Positions 25,632 through 38,200 of a stretch of DNA of 64,000 nucleotides are shown here, piece after piece. Made by a program: the position numbers and the translations under genes. The stretch is from NCBI GenBank assembly GCA_032358165.1, contig JAALGY010000021.1, forward strand, positions 124,001 through 188,000, read 5' to 3'. Source of the DNA: Diplosphaera chodatii (taxonomy: Eukaryota > Chlorophyta > Trebouxiophyceae > Prasiolales > Stichococcaceae). The notes beneath the pieces are model-generated. The model worked only from the letters and a program-made list of their open reading frames with translations, was not told where the DNA came from and ran no database searches. Within the stretch, counting starts at the first letter, position 1, and every line of letters starts with the position of its first letter.

Positions 25632-26157
25632 TGTTGCTAGATGTTGCTTTGCCTAATGCGCGTTTGTAGGGTTCTTTGATGCACGAAGCAGGTTGTGTCG
25701 TGCAAACAAGTCGTCGACTGCAACAGCTGGCTTTACAATGCTCAGATGCATTAAGAATACAGCCAATGCCAAGCCTGCACAGCTTGCCCTGTTTCGCTCC
25801 ACTCATAGCGTTGTAAATACGTAGTCGTATAGTTCACAGAGCTTAGGAGCATTATGCCCATGAGAGCCCACTTCGTTCTTGGCCACGCTGCCACACCCTC
25901 AATAATTCACCTCACTGTTCCGTATCTGAGCCCCACATATGCAGTGCACTCCCTGGGCACATACGCATGTATGGCAGACTTGATGTCACTTATGGCTGGC
26001 ATGCGGAAAGCAAATGGAGCATCGCCAGATGCCGTGCTCGCAAGTTGCCCCAGTCGCAGCGTGCGCCTCCCTTTTTGCGGCCTGTGCACATGTACAACGG
26101 TGGATGACGCCCAGCCACTATACTTTTACAAAGGATGCGTCAATCTTGAGAGTGCCA
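25632..26157. other. Convergent 3' region between CPSF6-like gene and minus-strand coiled-coil gene
   Basis: This 526-bp interval contains both 3' UTRs. Short open frames on both strands show no domain. A TGTAA element lies at 25812. Confidence 0.45.
25812..25816 (+). promoter_or_regulatory. TGTAA polyadenylation signal of CPSF6-like gene
   Basis: TGTAA, the usual green-algal polyadenylation signal, occurs about 180 bp after the CPSF6-like stop codon. This is sequence plus general knowledge; no transcript evidence is available here. Confidence 0.5.
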
Positions 26158-27181
26158 TTAACACTGCAGTATTGATTGAAGAGGCCATACCCGGCGTTCT
26201 TCGACCTTTGCGCGTTTAGAGCCGCCGTTCAGCTGACGAATGCGCCGCATGGCTGCTTTCTCGGCCAGAAGCTCCTGTATCACAGCATCAGTCGTGTACC
26301 TGGCAAACGGCGCGCTGTCCAGTACTCAGGAACTTGAGCACCTATGCAGCTTAGCCAACCGCATCGTATCATTGACATGACAGGCATGCAGTGAATCACA
26401 TCGCGCCTCTCAGAGCGCAGCTTGCGTCAGACAGAGACTCAGATCATCACGCCCAACAGCAACAAGATCAGCATGATCGTACGCACCTCCTCCTTGGCCG
26501 CCTTCTTCTCCTGCAGCTGTTGCTTGTGAACCTGGCGCTGGACCTTATCGGATAGCTTCGCCTGTGCCAGCTTGTCTGCAAGCGACACGGGTTGTGCTCT
26601 CTGCTGACCTGGACGTCACCGAAGCAGTTATTGGTACGGGAAGACTACACTCATTGTCGCACCTGTATGCGTTCTAGACGCCTTTTCAGGGCGGATCTGC
26701 CTAAAATCGCCAAGTGCAGACATGATCGGTTGCGTATTAGGGGGTTGTGTGAATCTGCGCAATCTGGTGGGTAACAAGCGCCCCGACACCGCTCACGTCA
26801 GTGACTGGGACAATTGAACAGTCTGCAAGGGCTTGAGTTCACCTTTGAGACCAGTATAGCAGGCTGCGGCATGCACCTGCATATTTGCTGACGTGCCGCG
26901 GAGATCTCGCCGAGGATCTGCAGCAGGGAACCTAAACTGAAACACGTGCACCAACGTAGCTGCCCTGGGCGCATCTTCGAGGCACTGACACACATGCATC
27001 CCAGCCCAGTTTCAGGCCTCCACAAATTGCGTGAATATCGACGTTGTACAGGATCTTCCTCGCCGCCTCTCCAGCATGTCGTGGGACGGTGCGCTGATTG
27101 CGTGCCTCCGGCCTCCGGTCGATCTGGATTCGTTGTCAGTGCCTCTGCAACATGCATGCCTGCAAACTTGCTTTTTGGCAT
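26158..27181 (-). CDS. Unidentified small basic coiled-coil protein (exon structure partly unresolved)
   Basis: I do not recognise this protein. The 3' exons are well supported. Exon 26158-26274 reads ELLAEKAAMRRIRQLNGG, then a KRAKVEE basic stretch, and stops at 26158. Exon 26487-26600 reads SLADKLAQAKLSDKVQRQ and then a KEE-rich helix, between a gcag acceptor and a gtgcgt donor. Upstream exons at 26663-26696 (34 nt) and 26877-26931 or 26936 can be joined in two phase-consistent ways, so the middle sequence is ambiguous. The 5' end is uncertain: an ATG at 27181 opens MPKSKFAG, a type of start seen in nucleolar proteins. The charged, Lys/Gln/Glu-rich helices suggest a coiled-coil nuclear or nucleolar factor (inference). 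Its 5' part overlaps, on the opposite strand, the first exon of the CipC-like gene. Confidence 0.42.
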
Positions 27182-28569
27182 GAACAGGTCTGCTACGATA
27201 CGTTGTATTTATAGCTGGCCGACTGAACATGCAGATGTGCGTGTATATTGCTGCTTGCTGCAGATGCACAGCGCAACTACAATCAGATCTACAACAACCC
27301 GCAGCCCAACGAAGTGAGCGGTGCCCTATTGCACAGATCACCATTTGCATACGTCGCTCGTCTATCTATCACAGCATGCAGCTGCACTGAAGCCAATCGA
27401 CGATTTTAGTGCTGTGAAGCTAACGAAGCCTTCATTGTTTGCAGTCGGACTGGAAGCATGGTGAGTATCAGTATGTTCGTTCATGCATGCAGCGCATTGC
27501 ATGCCTTTGGCAGGTCTTGGATCATGCGGATCCAACATGGTTTGCTTTGCCGGATGAGGATGCATCTCAACGTAACTTACGACCTGGCGTCGGCACCTCC
27601 ACTGGCCAATCACTACCTGCAGCAGAATTGTGTGTGTGCTAAACATCGCCGTTTGCCTTTGATACAGAGGTGGTGGCGGGTGGCGCCGCCTTTGCAGCGA
27701 TGCATGAGTTTGAGAAGTACGAAGAGCACCAGGTAAGGCCGTGCTCATTGCATGCCAAGCCATCTGTCAGCAACAGCAGACGCGTGACGACACGAGCAGC
27801 TGCTGATCGGCATGCTGGTGGTCGACAGGGTAAGCAGGTCAACCACGGCTTTGCCAAGGTGACGGGACACTGCCCAAGTCCCTGTGAGAGGCGCACAGTC
27901 TGCTGCACAAGACATCCTGATTGCATCGCTTCGCATCGCATATCTAGCAGGTGTGCTGAGCTTCCCACTGTCTTTTGTCTCAGGAGCTGATCGCCGGCAT
28001 TGCTGGCGCTGAGGTGGACAAGCTCGCTGAGACGCATGGCATGGACTGGATTGACCAGGTACGGTGACACGGCGGATCTCAACAAGCTTGCTGCAGCAAA
28101 TGGGCATGACAGCATGACTGGCAACGCACAGTGCGCTGCAGTGTTCAGTCTAGCTTGGTAGTACACACAGTGACAGTCAGTGGAGTGCGCGTGAAAACTC
28201 GTGCATCTGTACAACCTGATGCCGGTGAACAACAGGAAAAGGCCAAGCACCAGGCGAAGGAGGAGTCGCAGCAGCTGTACGACCAGAGCTATGGTGCGAA
28301 CCTGCCATTTTGCTTATGTGGCACTTTGCTTTCTGATGGAGGTGTCCACACCACTTGGGGTGGACCAGACGCTGCCATGTGTTGGCCGTGCATCCCCTGG
28401 TTGCCTTTCATGTTGCACGCAAGACACTCAGCAGGCGATTTGCTGAGATGCAGGGCGCCAGCAGGAGGGTGGATACTATAGGGATCAGCCCAATCAGTTC
28501 TACCAGGGACAGCAGCAGCAGGGCGGCTACCAGATGCAGGGTGACTACAACCAGGGCGGCCGCTGGTGA
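27076..28569 (+). CDS. CipC-like protein (DUF3759 family)
   Basis: This small protein of about 140 residues belongs to the CipC/DUF3759 family, described mainly in fungi as proteins induced by antibiotics or stress; biochemical function is unknown. Eight phase-consistent exons: 27076-27088, 27264-27313, 27445-27460, 27668-27732, 27829-27858, 27984-28058, 28236-28293 and 28454-28569. Family landmarks are MSWDDAQRNYNQIYNN at the start, then EVVAGGAAFAAMHEFEKYEE, GKQVNHGFAKE, GIAGAEVDKLAETHGMDWID, and EKAKHQAKEESQQLYDQSYG. A Gln/Gly/Tyr-rich tail ends NQGGRW. Three exons are only 13, 16 and 30 nt, so gene finders may miss them. There is no signal peptide or membrane segment. Exon 1 lies opposite the presumed 5' exon of the minus-strand coiled-coil gene. 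The patchy distribution suggests horizontal transfer from a fungus or ancient retention; introns show it is well domesticated. Confidence 0.86.
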
Positions 28570-29121
28570 AGCGTGACAGAGCATGAGCAGCCGTACAGCA
28601 GTTCACAACGAGCTATGCCCCATATAACATGAGTTCCTGAAAGCAGCATCGATATTGCATCCTGAGGGCTGTCCAGCAAACATCTGGCATAGCGTATCCA
28701 AGCCATTTTGACATCACTCTTACATCTGCATTTCAAACCAATCGTGCACCCACCAACTTGCAGAGTCGCCCAATGTTGTCTACTATACGGTGCAAGAGTG
28801 GCCTTTCCCCTCCTACGTCATTAACTGCGGGCCTGAAGCATACTACGCTGTATACTGCTGCCTTTCAATATTGTCTGCTACCGTACAACATACAGGCGCA
28901 CTGGTATAACATAGCTGCTGCAGTCCACAGCCAGATATGCCCATGGACGCGCTGCCAAGAGTTGAAGCGTACGCTGTAGGCAGCATCTGGTGTGCTTGCA
29001 GCTGACTGACCATGCACACACAGAGTGCCCTGCCTTGTGGCTGTGAAGTGTGCGGCACCGCGTCACATTATGGCGAATGGCCGCAAAGCAGCCTGGCCGC
29101 CACTGATACCAGCAGAGCCCC
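28570..29121. other. Convergent 3' region between CipC-like and ABCF1 genes
   Basis: This is a 552-bp, locally AT-richer interval between a plus-strand and a minus-strand stop codon. It should hold both 3' UTRs. I see no gene or repeat. Confidence 0.5.
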
Positions 29122-32100
29122 TCAGATCAGCATCTTCGACTTCATGTTCTTGATGAGCTGCTTCTTGTATAACCGGATGTCACCTGCACATACAACCGAC
29201 GTCGACGGTCAGGATGGCCATGACAAGAGCGCTGCACTCTTAGCTTGCAAGCAACAGCGGCAGATGCTGTGCGGCACGCATGTGTTGCACAGAAATACAC
29301 AAGCAACGACCGGTGGCGGTTGCTATCCTCTGATACAGCAGATTCATCGGGTTGCGGGGAGGGGCCTTTCACCTGACCACACCTCGACCTTCTTGTGGTC
29401 GCACACCCAGATCTCCTTGGCCACCTGAGCAGGGCGCATCGCCAAGTCTGGCTCAGCACCAGGCTGCACGAGAAACTCAGAAGGGAAACCTGAGGGTGCC
29501 CCTGTGCAGGACGGCGTCCTGCTGCGCACCGCCAACTCGGGGGCGACACAGCAGCAGTGGGCACCTGGTCGATGAGGCGGAAGTCGTGGGACACCAGCAC
29601 CATGCCGCCCTCGAAGTTGTTGATGGCGTGCGCCAGCGAGTCGATGGCCTCCAGGTCCAGATGGTTGGTCGGCTCATCCAGCAGCAGCTGCGAGTGTCAG
29701 GACATACAGCAGGTTAGATTGGCATCCATCACAGCCGCGTCCATAGCAGCTGGCGACGCCTGGGCGAAAGTGGGCGCTGGAGGTGCCATCCAGCGCGGGA
29801 GCCACTGCCAAGCGCTATCAGACGCACTGTGAGCAAGTTCTGTGGGGAAGGGTGTCGCAAGAGCGCTGAGGCAGCATCAAGCAAGCAGATGACGGCGCAC
29901 CATGTTTGGCTTGGCCATGCACATCATCGCGAAAATGAGCCGTGACTGCGAACAGGACGAACAGACACAATCAGATGTCCCATCCACCAGCATTGATCCA
30001 CAAATGGTATGACAGTACATCGTCCATGGTGCGTGTGTTTGCATGCACAACAGGGCGGCAGGCACTCACCTTCTGGCCATCAGACAGCTCTGCGATCTTT
30101 GTGGTCTGCATCTTGCCGCTGACGCCATACCTGCGCATTAAAGAACAGGGACGCTCAGCGAGCGAAGTTTCGGCACATTGCCGTCAACATGAACAAAAGT
30201 ACTGGAGTCACAGCATCAGCTAGGCAACGCGGCGGTATCTGTGCCTGACCTCCCCAGATACGACCGCCACTCATCGACTGCCCTGCTGAACTCCGAGTTG
30301 TTTGGGAACTTTGTCTGCAGCCACACAAACGACTCATGTCAGGCTAGACCTGAGGGAATGAGCACAGCATGCCTGGCAATAGGCAGCAGCCACAAAGACA
30401 GGCCAAGCAACAAGCTGGTCGACGAAATTTCCGTCAGTTGTTGCTCTGTTGCTGCTCCATGAGACGGTAAAATGAACACCAGAGCATAGAGGGGCACGCA
30501 GGGCAGCACCTGAAAGAAGTCCAGCACGGTGAGCTCCGGGATCAGGGCGTCCACACTGTGCTGGTGGTACTTGGCGATGGACAGGTGGGAGTGGCGCTTC
30601 ACATCGCCCTCTGTCGGCTGCAGCTCGCCGGTCATCAGCTTCAGCAGCGTCGACTTGCCTGCAAGTGTGACAAGCGTGTTGTCGACAACTCAGCATGGGG
30701 CAGCGCCAGGTCACCAAGTTGCCTGCCTGACAGCCACACTGCAGGGTTTCTCACGGCATTTTGCATGTCATGGCTAGGTCGTCTGCCAATGGTTGATGAA
30801 AGTAAGTGCCTTACCTGCGCCGTTGGGGCCGACCAGCGCGATGCGGGAGTCGCAGTCGATGCCCAGCTCCAGATGCTGCAGCACATTAACAGCATACAAT
30901 GGAGACAGAACTCGCTGATAGCACTGCATTCATCAACAGGATTCTCTTGCTGTAGTGCCATGCAATCAGTTGCTGCACATGGTAGCAAGTGAAGCTTGAG
31001 GGCTTCACGCAGCAGCAGGGAAGCACAAGAACGCACGCTGTACAGGTAGTCCTCCTTCTTCCCGGAGTAGCTGAAGCTGACGTCCACAAAGGGCAGCACT
31101 GGCGGCGGCAGCTTGTCGCAGTCGGGGAAGGTGAAGCGGAAGGTCGACTCCCGCGTCACCGGCTCCGTGAGGCCCTTGGCCACCATCTTGTCGATGATCT
31201 TCTGCTTCGACTGCGCGTGCAGCACAACAAACACCACGGTAAGTGCTACTTGGTCAGTTGCCAGCAAAGGAAACCGTAAGTTCCTTGCAGACTCGATGCT
31301 CATGAGGAGATGTCGTGCGCCCACAGCAGGACGAATACGGACAGCCGTGTGGCAACGACAGCAGAGATGGCATGGCATTGAGGTCGGCAGCCAAGGGGGA
31401 CATATCTGCTTGACCAGGTTGGCGTAGGTGCCAGCTGACGCGATAAACTCCTTGAGGTGCTTGATGTCATCCTGCTCCTTCTGATACTTCTTCTGCTGGA
31501 TGACCTCATCCTCCTTCACGGTCTTGCAGAAGGTGTCATAGTTGCCTGCAGGCATGCGGCTCCTGTTGTCGGACTGTACGCGTCACGATTATGTGGGCAG
31601 GTTTAGGAGCAGTGCGTCACTGGAAACAGGGGTGGGGGCACTGTGCTGGCGTGCCTGTGTAGTATGTCAGCTGCCTCTTCGTGATCCAGATCATGTGCGT
31701 GCACACTCCGTTCAAGAAGTCCTGCACATGAAGACGGAACGTTGTGAAAAACATGTGCATCGGTGCCCAGCATCCTGCGGTGCGTGACCTCTTAAAGCTT
31801 GCAGGTTCACAGCCGCCTGCTGGTGACGAAACGAACCTGCGAGTGGCTGACGATGATGAGGCACTTTTTGTACTGCTTGAGGTACTCCTCCAGCCACACG
31901 CAGGCCTCCAGGTCCAGGTGGTTGGTCGGCTCGTCCAGCAGCAGCAGCGTGGGCGCCGCAAACAGCGCCCGCGCCAGCGCCACCCGCATCCGCCACCCGC
32001 CTGCAATCCACGGAGCGTCAGGGCTTGTGAACAAATATATGCTGCATGAAGGGCGGTGCTGCTCAGCAGGTGTGATGAGCCACAATGCAGAGGCCGCTGC

Positions 32101-33618
32101 ATTGCATCGCCTGACGATGCCATGGCGGCAGTTGAGCTCCTGCGCTGCCTGAGGACGCCGGCAGCCTCTGGGCAACGTGGACTCGCAACGACCAGTGGGG
32201 AGCGCGCACCAGACATGTCCTTGGTGCCCTTCGCCATCATCTTGCGGTCGAAGCCCAGGCCGTGCAGCAGCTTGGCTGCGTCCGTCTCAAAGGTGGACGG
32301 ATCTAGCTCGTCCAGCCGTTCGTAGATGTCCTGCGGATGAACACACCGCACCCCGTCAGCCACTCACGCAACGACAAATGGTCCCCGGCAAGCGCATGTG
32401 CTGGCGGCGTCAGCTGCCGTGATGGACACGCCAGCTTGCTGCTCTCCCATGCAGAAGTCCTGCAAATGAGCATGTCACAGGCGGGCTGGCTGCAGGTCCA
32501 CCTGGAGGCGCTCGTCCTCGGGGCCGATCGTCTCCAGGATGTGCTCCTCCAGCTTGTTGAGCCGGTCGATCTCGTTCTTGATGTAGTCCACCACCGTCTC
32601 CAGCGCGGTGCGGGGCGTCGGCTCCACCTCCTCGCTCAGGTGGTACAGGTCCATGTGGTCCGGGACCGGCACCTGCACCCCCACAACCACGTGGGTCAGC
32701 AAGGCACCTTGGCGGTCCCATCCAGCGCCACCGTGCCCTTCCGAGGCAACACAACTGCAGATCATCAGGCCGAGTATGCATGCATAAGACAGCACCTCGA
32801 CGTCATACATGCGTGTGGACTGCACACGGCTTCTGGCACGTTGCACATGCAGAAGACATGCTGTTCGACGTCGACTGACCTCGCGGTTGGCAAGGCACTG
32901 CAGGAAGTTGGTCTTGCCGCAGCCGTTCTGCCCGATGAGGCCATAGCGCCGCCCAATCGTGAGCTCGATGGAGCAGTCCTGAATGAGCTCGATGCCATTC
33001 AGGCCCATCGAAAAGCCATCAATCTTGATATCCCGTGATGTTGGCCGAGAGGACAGCACGCCTGTGTACAGCCATGACAGTACACAGTTACGACATGTCA
33101 GGTCTTCGCACAAACCACAGGAAGAACATGGTTCATGGGAGTGCATGGCTACAATGCCTCGGGTCAGCTGACCTGTGACGGTCCGCCCATGGGCAGAGTC
33201 TGCGCTGGCGCCGTTCTCTGTTGGGCTCATCTCCATCTTCCCAATGCCATTCTGCAGCTCCGCCAAGCTCGCTGAACTCTGCACCAGTGACATGGCTGGG
33301 TCAGTGCCAGCATGATGGCCAAAAGCTAAGGAGCCAACCACGCACAGATCCTCATTCACACACATTGAGCTTGGCGAGGATCCGTTGCAGCGCCTCGATA
33401 CCTGGTCTCTGGACACTGCTGGGCTCTTGCCGCTCTTGTCACCGGCAGTCGACCCAAGCTTTGCCTTTGCCGATGCTGCCTTGGATGCCTGCACACGCAC
33501 ATCGGTGATCTGAGCTGCTGCTGGGCCTCTGCTCCTAAGAACCGCAAAGCTATGGTGCATGGCGGCGCAGCGGAATACAAGGTCGTACCTTCTTCTTCTT
33601 GGCGGCATCCGACACCAT
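29122..33618 (-). CDS. ABCF1: ABC-F family ATPase, ABCF1/GCN type
   Basis: This is a soluble twin-ATPase ABC protein that acts on ribosomes or in GCN2-type translational control; it has no membrane segments. It starts at 33618 with [10 protein letters not shown], like plant ABCF1. A Lys/Ala-rich N-terminus and a disordered linker lead to [18 protein letters not shown] and the first Walker A, GQNGCGKT. Then come [32 protein letters not shown] (signature region), the Walker [16 protein letters not shown], and IIVSHSQ. The ABC-F linker helices follow ([27 protein letters not shown]). Domain 2 shows [24 protein letters not shown], Walker [45 protein letters not shown] and [12 protein letters not shown]. 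It ends [14 protein letters not shown] at 29122. Both ATPase sites look intact. The gene is split by more than ten introns. Confidence 0.94.
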
Positions 33619-35249
33619 GCTGGCGGGGCGCTAAGGCCGTGCGCCGCAGCCGCTGCCGCCTACCGCCACGGGCTGCTACACCTGAGCATCACGCGAGGGC
33701 CGCTGTGTCAGTCGTGCTACAAACACCACATGAAGCATCTCAGGGTACTCAGGTGCTGCATCGCGGTGAACGCTCAAAGACGAATCACGCTTCAATCACC
33801 GAGTTGCTCTGAGAGCTGCAAGCCCTGGGGCATGACTGGGCTCATGCGGTGAATGCAGCAGCATGAGGCTTGCGCACACGTTCTGGTCATGCTGCATGTG
33901 CGACTGGTGAGCAGTGCTGTTTGAGGAGCTGGTGCGTATGCTGCACACGGTGATGTGTCTGAACCCTTCAGGCTAACGCCCACTTACCCGCTTGGTAGCC
34001 GCCTACAAACGTAAAGGTGCCCAGCAGAGATGGCGTAGCAGCGTCGCAAGCTGCTCCTGCGCCGTCCTGTGGCTGTGGGTATCGCGCTTGGGGTGGCTCG
34101 AAAGCGTGCAGGCGGTGCTGTATGGCCTGTCCTGCTGACGGCCACGAGAGTACACTGCTTAGAAGCCGGTCAACCTTGCAATGTCCTGCAACGCCACTGC
34201 AGGCGGACTGCAGGATCCGAGAGGTGCTGTTCACGGCGGCTTCTGACCGCCCAGCCTCATACGGCTGTCTGACACAGGTCAGACAAATAGCTTACGCCGT
34301 AGATGGTCGTAAGTGGGCATCACGGCAAGCCTGTAGAAGCCGGCTTGTCAAAGTGACAATTGTTGCCGGACACATGCAACAGCAATGGTCGTGCAGGCGT
34401 TCAGGAAGGTTGGGTGGTTCGATCGACCACGGAGCACATGCTGGTGTTACTACTCATTGTTCCAAAGAGTTCCAGCCGCACCCACCGCAGACGTTGAAAC
34501 ATGTACCGTACGCCAGCCTGCTTGCTGCTCAAGACCACAAAGCACTCAAACCGCTGTGTGTACCAGACAAGGATGAAGACTTCAAAAGACAGCAGGCACC
34601 ATCAGGTTGCAGCCAGCGCCATAGCTGGTGCATTCCACAGTCACGTGAATGCAGCAGCTGTGGCGCAAGGTACAGGGCTGCTATAGACAGCCAACCATAC
34701 GAGCAAGAAGTCCATGCTGTCCTCACCACTACGGTGGCCACCTCATCAGTATGAGGGTGCCATAAATAGGTCGGCTGCTATTTCACACCTAAACAGGTTC
34801 ACCAATTGGGCTGCGAGCGCTGCGTGGGCAGCCGCATCTGCGGCCCAGCGCTGCAGACAATCGGTTGTTCAGTAGCACACACCAGTAGAGCGTCACATCG
34901 CTGTGGCGTCACATCGCTGTGACTGTTAGCTGCCGTTGTTCCACAATGGCACGGCCCCATCGGAGAGGAGCACGGGCCTGGGGCGTTGCCTGGTGCAAAG
35001 AAGGAAATCTGCCTGCCGTCTCCAGCGCATTTTGCGCGAGCTGATCTGCAGCCAGCTGCCCCCGTGGCTGCTGTTCCCTGCCCTTGCAGTAGTCTGCCAG
35101 AAATGTCTCCGTACGTCGCGCATCACTCCAGTGCCAGTCCACCGGACCCCGCCACGTTGGTCTTGTGCCCACAAAGTAGCTGCTGCCTGCCAGCTGCTCG
35201 CCGATGAGCTGCGCTGCATGCTCGCCGCCCCGCTCCATCACTACAGCGC
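33619..35249. other. Intergenic: ABCF1 promoter and SAND-gene 3' region
   Basis: This 1.6-kb gap contains a 245-codon plus-strand frame (34017-34754) and several minus-strand frames, including 34909-35241. None shows a domain, conserved motif or splice continuity with a neighbour. A 16-bp tandem duplication lies at 34890-34921. Confidence 0.45.
34890..34921. repeat. Perfect tandem duplication of a 16-bp unit
   Basis: GCGTCACATCGCTGTG occurs twice back to back (34890-34905 and 34906-34921). It lies in the presumed 3' flank of the SAND gene. It is a simple duplication of unknown meaning. Confidence 0.9.
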
Positions 35250-38200
35250 CTAGGCGATGTCGCTGACCTCCTGCGGCGAGGCTGACCTGGCAGGCAGTGT
35301 GACCCGTGGCGGCGATCGCGGCGTGGGCGGCTGGTCACCGCTGGCGCACAAAGCCAGGATGAGGTCTGCCATCTTGCCCTCCAGCGCGTTGGGCTGCCCC
35401 TTGAAAAAGTCCCACCTTTCCAGCATGGCCTCGTAGTATCCTGGTAGGCAGTTATGTCGCCGCGCATGCACCAGCAGCGCCTGGAAGCGCGCTGACGGTG
35501 ACGTAGACCACCCTGCAGCGCCATTGCCGCCGGCCTCGACATCCACCCGCGCCTCCCGCTCAGCAGCAGCTGCGATGGCCGACGCATGGGCAGCCAGCGC
35601 ATCATCCAGCGCCATTGCCACACGGTTCATCCTGTATGCAGGAATGCCCAGATGAGTCATTGCTGACGACGCAACCTGATGTCGAACACCAGGCAGGTCG
35701 GTTTCGAGAAGGATATCAGATGTCGCGAGCGACAGCTGGACTAGAGCTCCCCATGCATCCCCCAAAGTCTGCGCACCAGCGTGACATGACGGCGGTGCTA
35801 GTCTCGTCATGTCCTGCATCAGGCGGCGGTGCCCGACTCTCAAGCGGCGGCTGCGGCGCTGCAGAGGCCAGGGACTGTGGCGATGCGAACGGGACGTGCT
35901 GCTGCATTGATCCTGCACGTGAGGTGTGCAAATCAGCACATTTGCAAAATGCCCGCGATGCCGCTGTGTCTCAGAAAACGACAACAGGAAGTCACGCGCC
36001 ATTGGCAGCATATTGGAGACCGGTTGCTTCCCACACCAGCGTACTACACACAAGAGTGCACAGAGGAGCAGCGCTGAAGTGCTCACCCTTGCGCTCGGCT
36101 GGCGACCAGGCGCTGAAGCTGGGGGCTGACGGGCGCGGCCTGTCGAGCGAAGCGCCTCGCTCCAGGGTGTTCTGATCGGAGGAGGGCGCCCTGGCCAGCG
36201 GCGTGGCAGTGCGCTCGAGCGATGTTGCGTGCATCAGCGGGCGTGCTGCGCCATCTGCGTCCACCAGGCGGGCTGCGAACTCCTGACCCACAGCAGATGG
36301 CCGCCCATTGCCTGTACGACACCCGCAACAACACATTCAGGCGTGGTCCAGGTCCACAGCAGGAGCAGAGCTGCACTGGCAGGGTGAACTGCAGGCAGAC
36401 ACTCTGGTCCTCAAACGCCCACTGGCTGGTGGGTGGAGCACACCTGAGCGGCGCTTCTTGGGGGGCGGGGCACCAGGGGTGGCATCCGACTCCTCGGACA
36501 CGCTGCTGCTGCCGGCGCCACCGCCGGCGTCAGCTGGCGTCTGCTCGGCTGCCGCTACGCCGGTGCGCCGCCGGCGGCTGACTGCCACGGGCGGCAGCCG
36601 CATTGCATGCTGCGCCTCGTCGCTGAGACTCGGAGACACTCTGCAGCCACCACGGTCTGCTGTCACCCAAAGCCTAGCAGTGCAGTGCCAGGGCATGAAA
36701 AGCATGCCACCTGATGTGACGACGCCGCCCAGCTCGAGGTTTCAGCAGTGGCTGTCTGCCAGGGAACAAGCCATACAAGGACACGGTGGTACGCACTGTG
36801 TGGGCGAGGTGTCACGCAGCCGTGAGCGCCGGGCCTCTGCTGGACGCTCAGCACTGGACGGCCCATTTGCAGCGGTGGCACCCGACGGCAGCAGCTGCTC
36901 CTCGTTGAAGTCGGAGCTGGCAGACACGTTGGAGCACTGGTGCAGCAGCCCTGAGGCGGCATAGTTGGCTGCATAGGCCCGCAGCGTCGCAGCCGGTGCA
37001 GAGCGTGAGCGATTGATGCTGCCGACATCACCTGCCTGCCGCTGCGCCTGCGGGGAAAGGACCAAAAGCAGTACTGAGCAGCTGCAGCAAGGAGCACAAT
37101 GTGCTAAAGCCTGCTTCCAGCACCACAATTGGGTACAAGGGGGTCCTGCAGGATCACAGCCTCTGCGCAGGGCCACTGGCTCAACAGACGCACCAGCTCA
37201 GAGAAGCCGCAGTCCGCAGGGTCAAAGCTGATCGTCGGCTTGGTGGGCCCGAAGTCCAGCTTCTCCACCGGTAGGTGCAGCTCCTCCACAAAGCGGTCTG
37301 AATACTTGACCTGCAGCAAACCGTGTACTTCCTAGTGTGCACATGACGCACCAGAGGCAAAGCTTGACTCTTATGGCGAGCAGGCTGACATGTTGACGCC
37401 AGCATCAGCCAGGGGTGTGGTGCCGGCGTCCACACCTTGTGCTTGCCATTCTCGCGGGAGTAGGAGATGATCTCGCCCATGTAGTATTCGGCGTCGGCGC
37501 ACCAGCACACCCACACATGGCAGCCGACCACCGCAGCCCCGAAGTCTGCCTCTGCACGGCGCTTGAGCCACGACACCAGTGTGGCCTTGGAGCCCTCGCC
37601 CTCGCCGGCCACATGGATGCTTTCCTTCCACCTGGCGCATTGCATGCAGACCCACTGGACGGAGCAAAGGGATCATGCATGACCGTCAGGACAGCACTTT
37701 GTCGTTGTAGCTCAAGAGAATTGTACGAAGCAAGTAGCAGGATGGCGCTGGGCAAAGGCTCACTTCTTGGAGAGCTCGCGGCCAGCGGCCTTCTCGAAGT
37801 GGGAGCACGTCATGATGCAGCCACCCTGGGAGACATCCACCATTGGGAGGTAGCGGTACTCGGCCGAGGTGCACTTGATGTACAGATCGCGATCGTGGCC
37901 GCCCAGGAAGAAGCCAGTCAACCTGGTATAGCAGCAAACAGTCAGCTTGGAAGCACATGTTATCACTCTGTGACGGCAACTCGGTATTTGGAGAGATCTG
38001 CACCGGTGCAAAGGCAGCGTGGTGGGCAAATTCTTAACAGGACACTCCGAGTGGCAACCCACCCGTTGCAGTGGACCTCGCAGAGCGGCTTCCAGCCCAA
38101 GCGCACGACCGGGTGCAGCGTGGTGCCAGCCAGCAGCGCACGCGCAGCAGCGGTGCGGGGACGGGACGGCCCCACAAACATGGGCTCCGCCTTCCCCGGC

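Noticed and set aside
30641..31555. 304-codon minus-strand open frame
   Set aside because: It contains a genuine ABCF1 exon ([16 protein letters not shown]) but reads through introns. It is part of ABCF1, not a separate gene.
34414..34426. tRNA B-box-like GGTTCGATC
   Set aside because: There is no matching A box, acceptor stem or cloverleaf in the flanking 80 bases.
34017..34754. 245-codon plus-strand open frame between ABCF1 and the SAND gene
   Set aside because: It has no domain, a composition rich in Cys/Arg/Ser as in chance frames, and no splice continuity. It may be noise in a GC-rich region.
34909..35241. 110-codon minus-strand frame (contains YFVGTRPTWRGPVDWHW)
   Set aside because: It lies just after the SAND-gene stop and shows no homology I can name. 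More likely 3' UTR than an extra exon, though not excluded.
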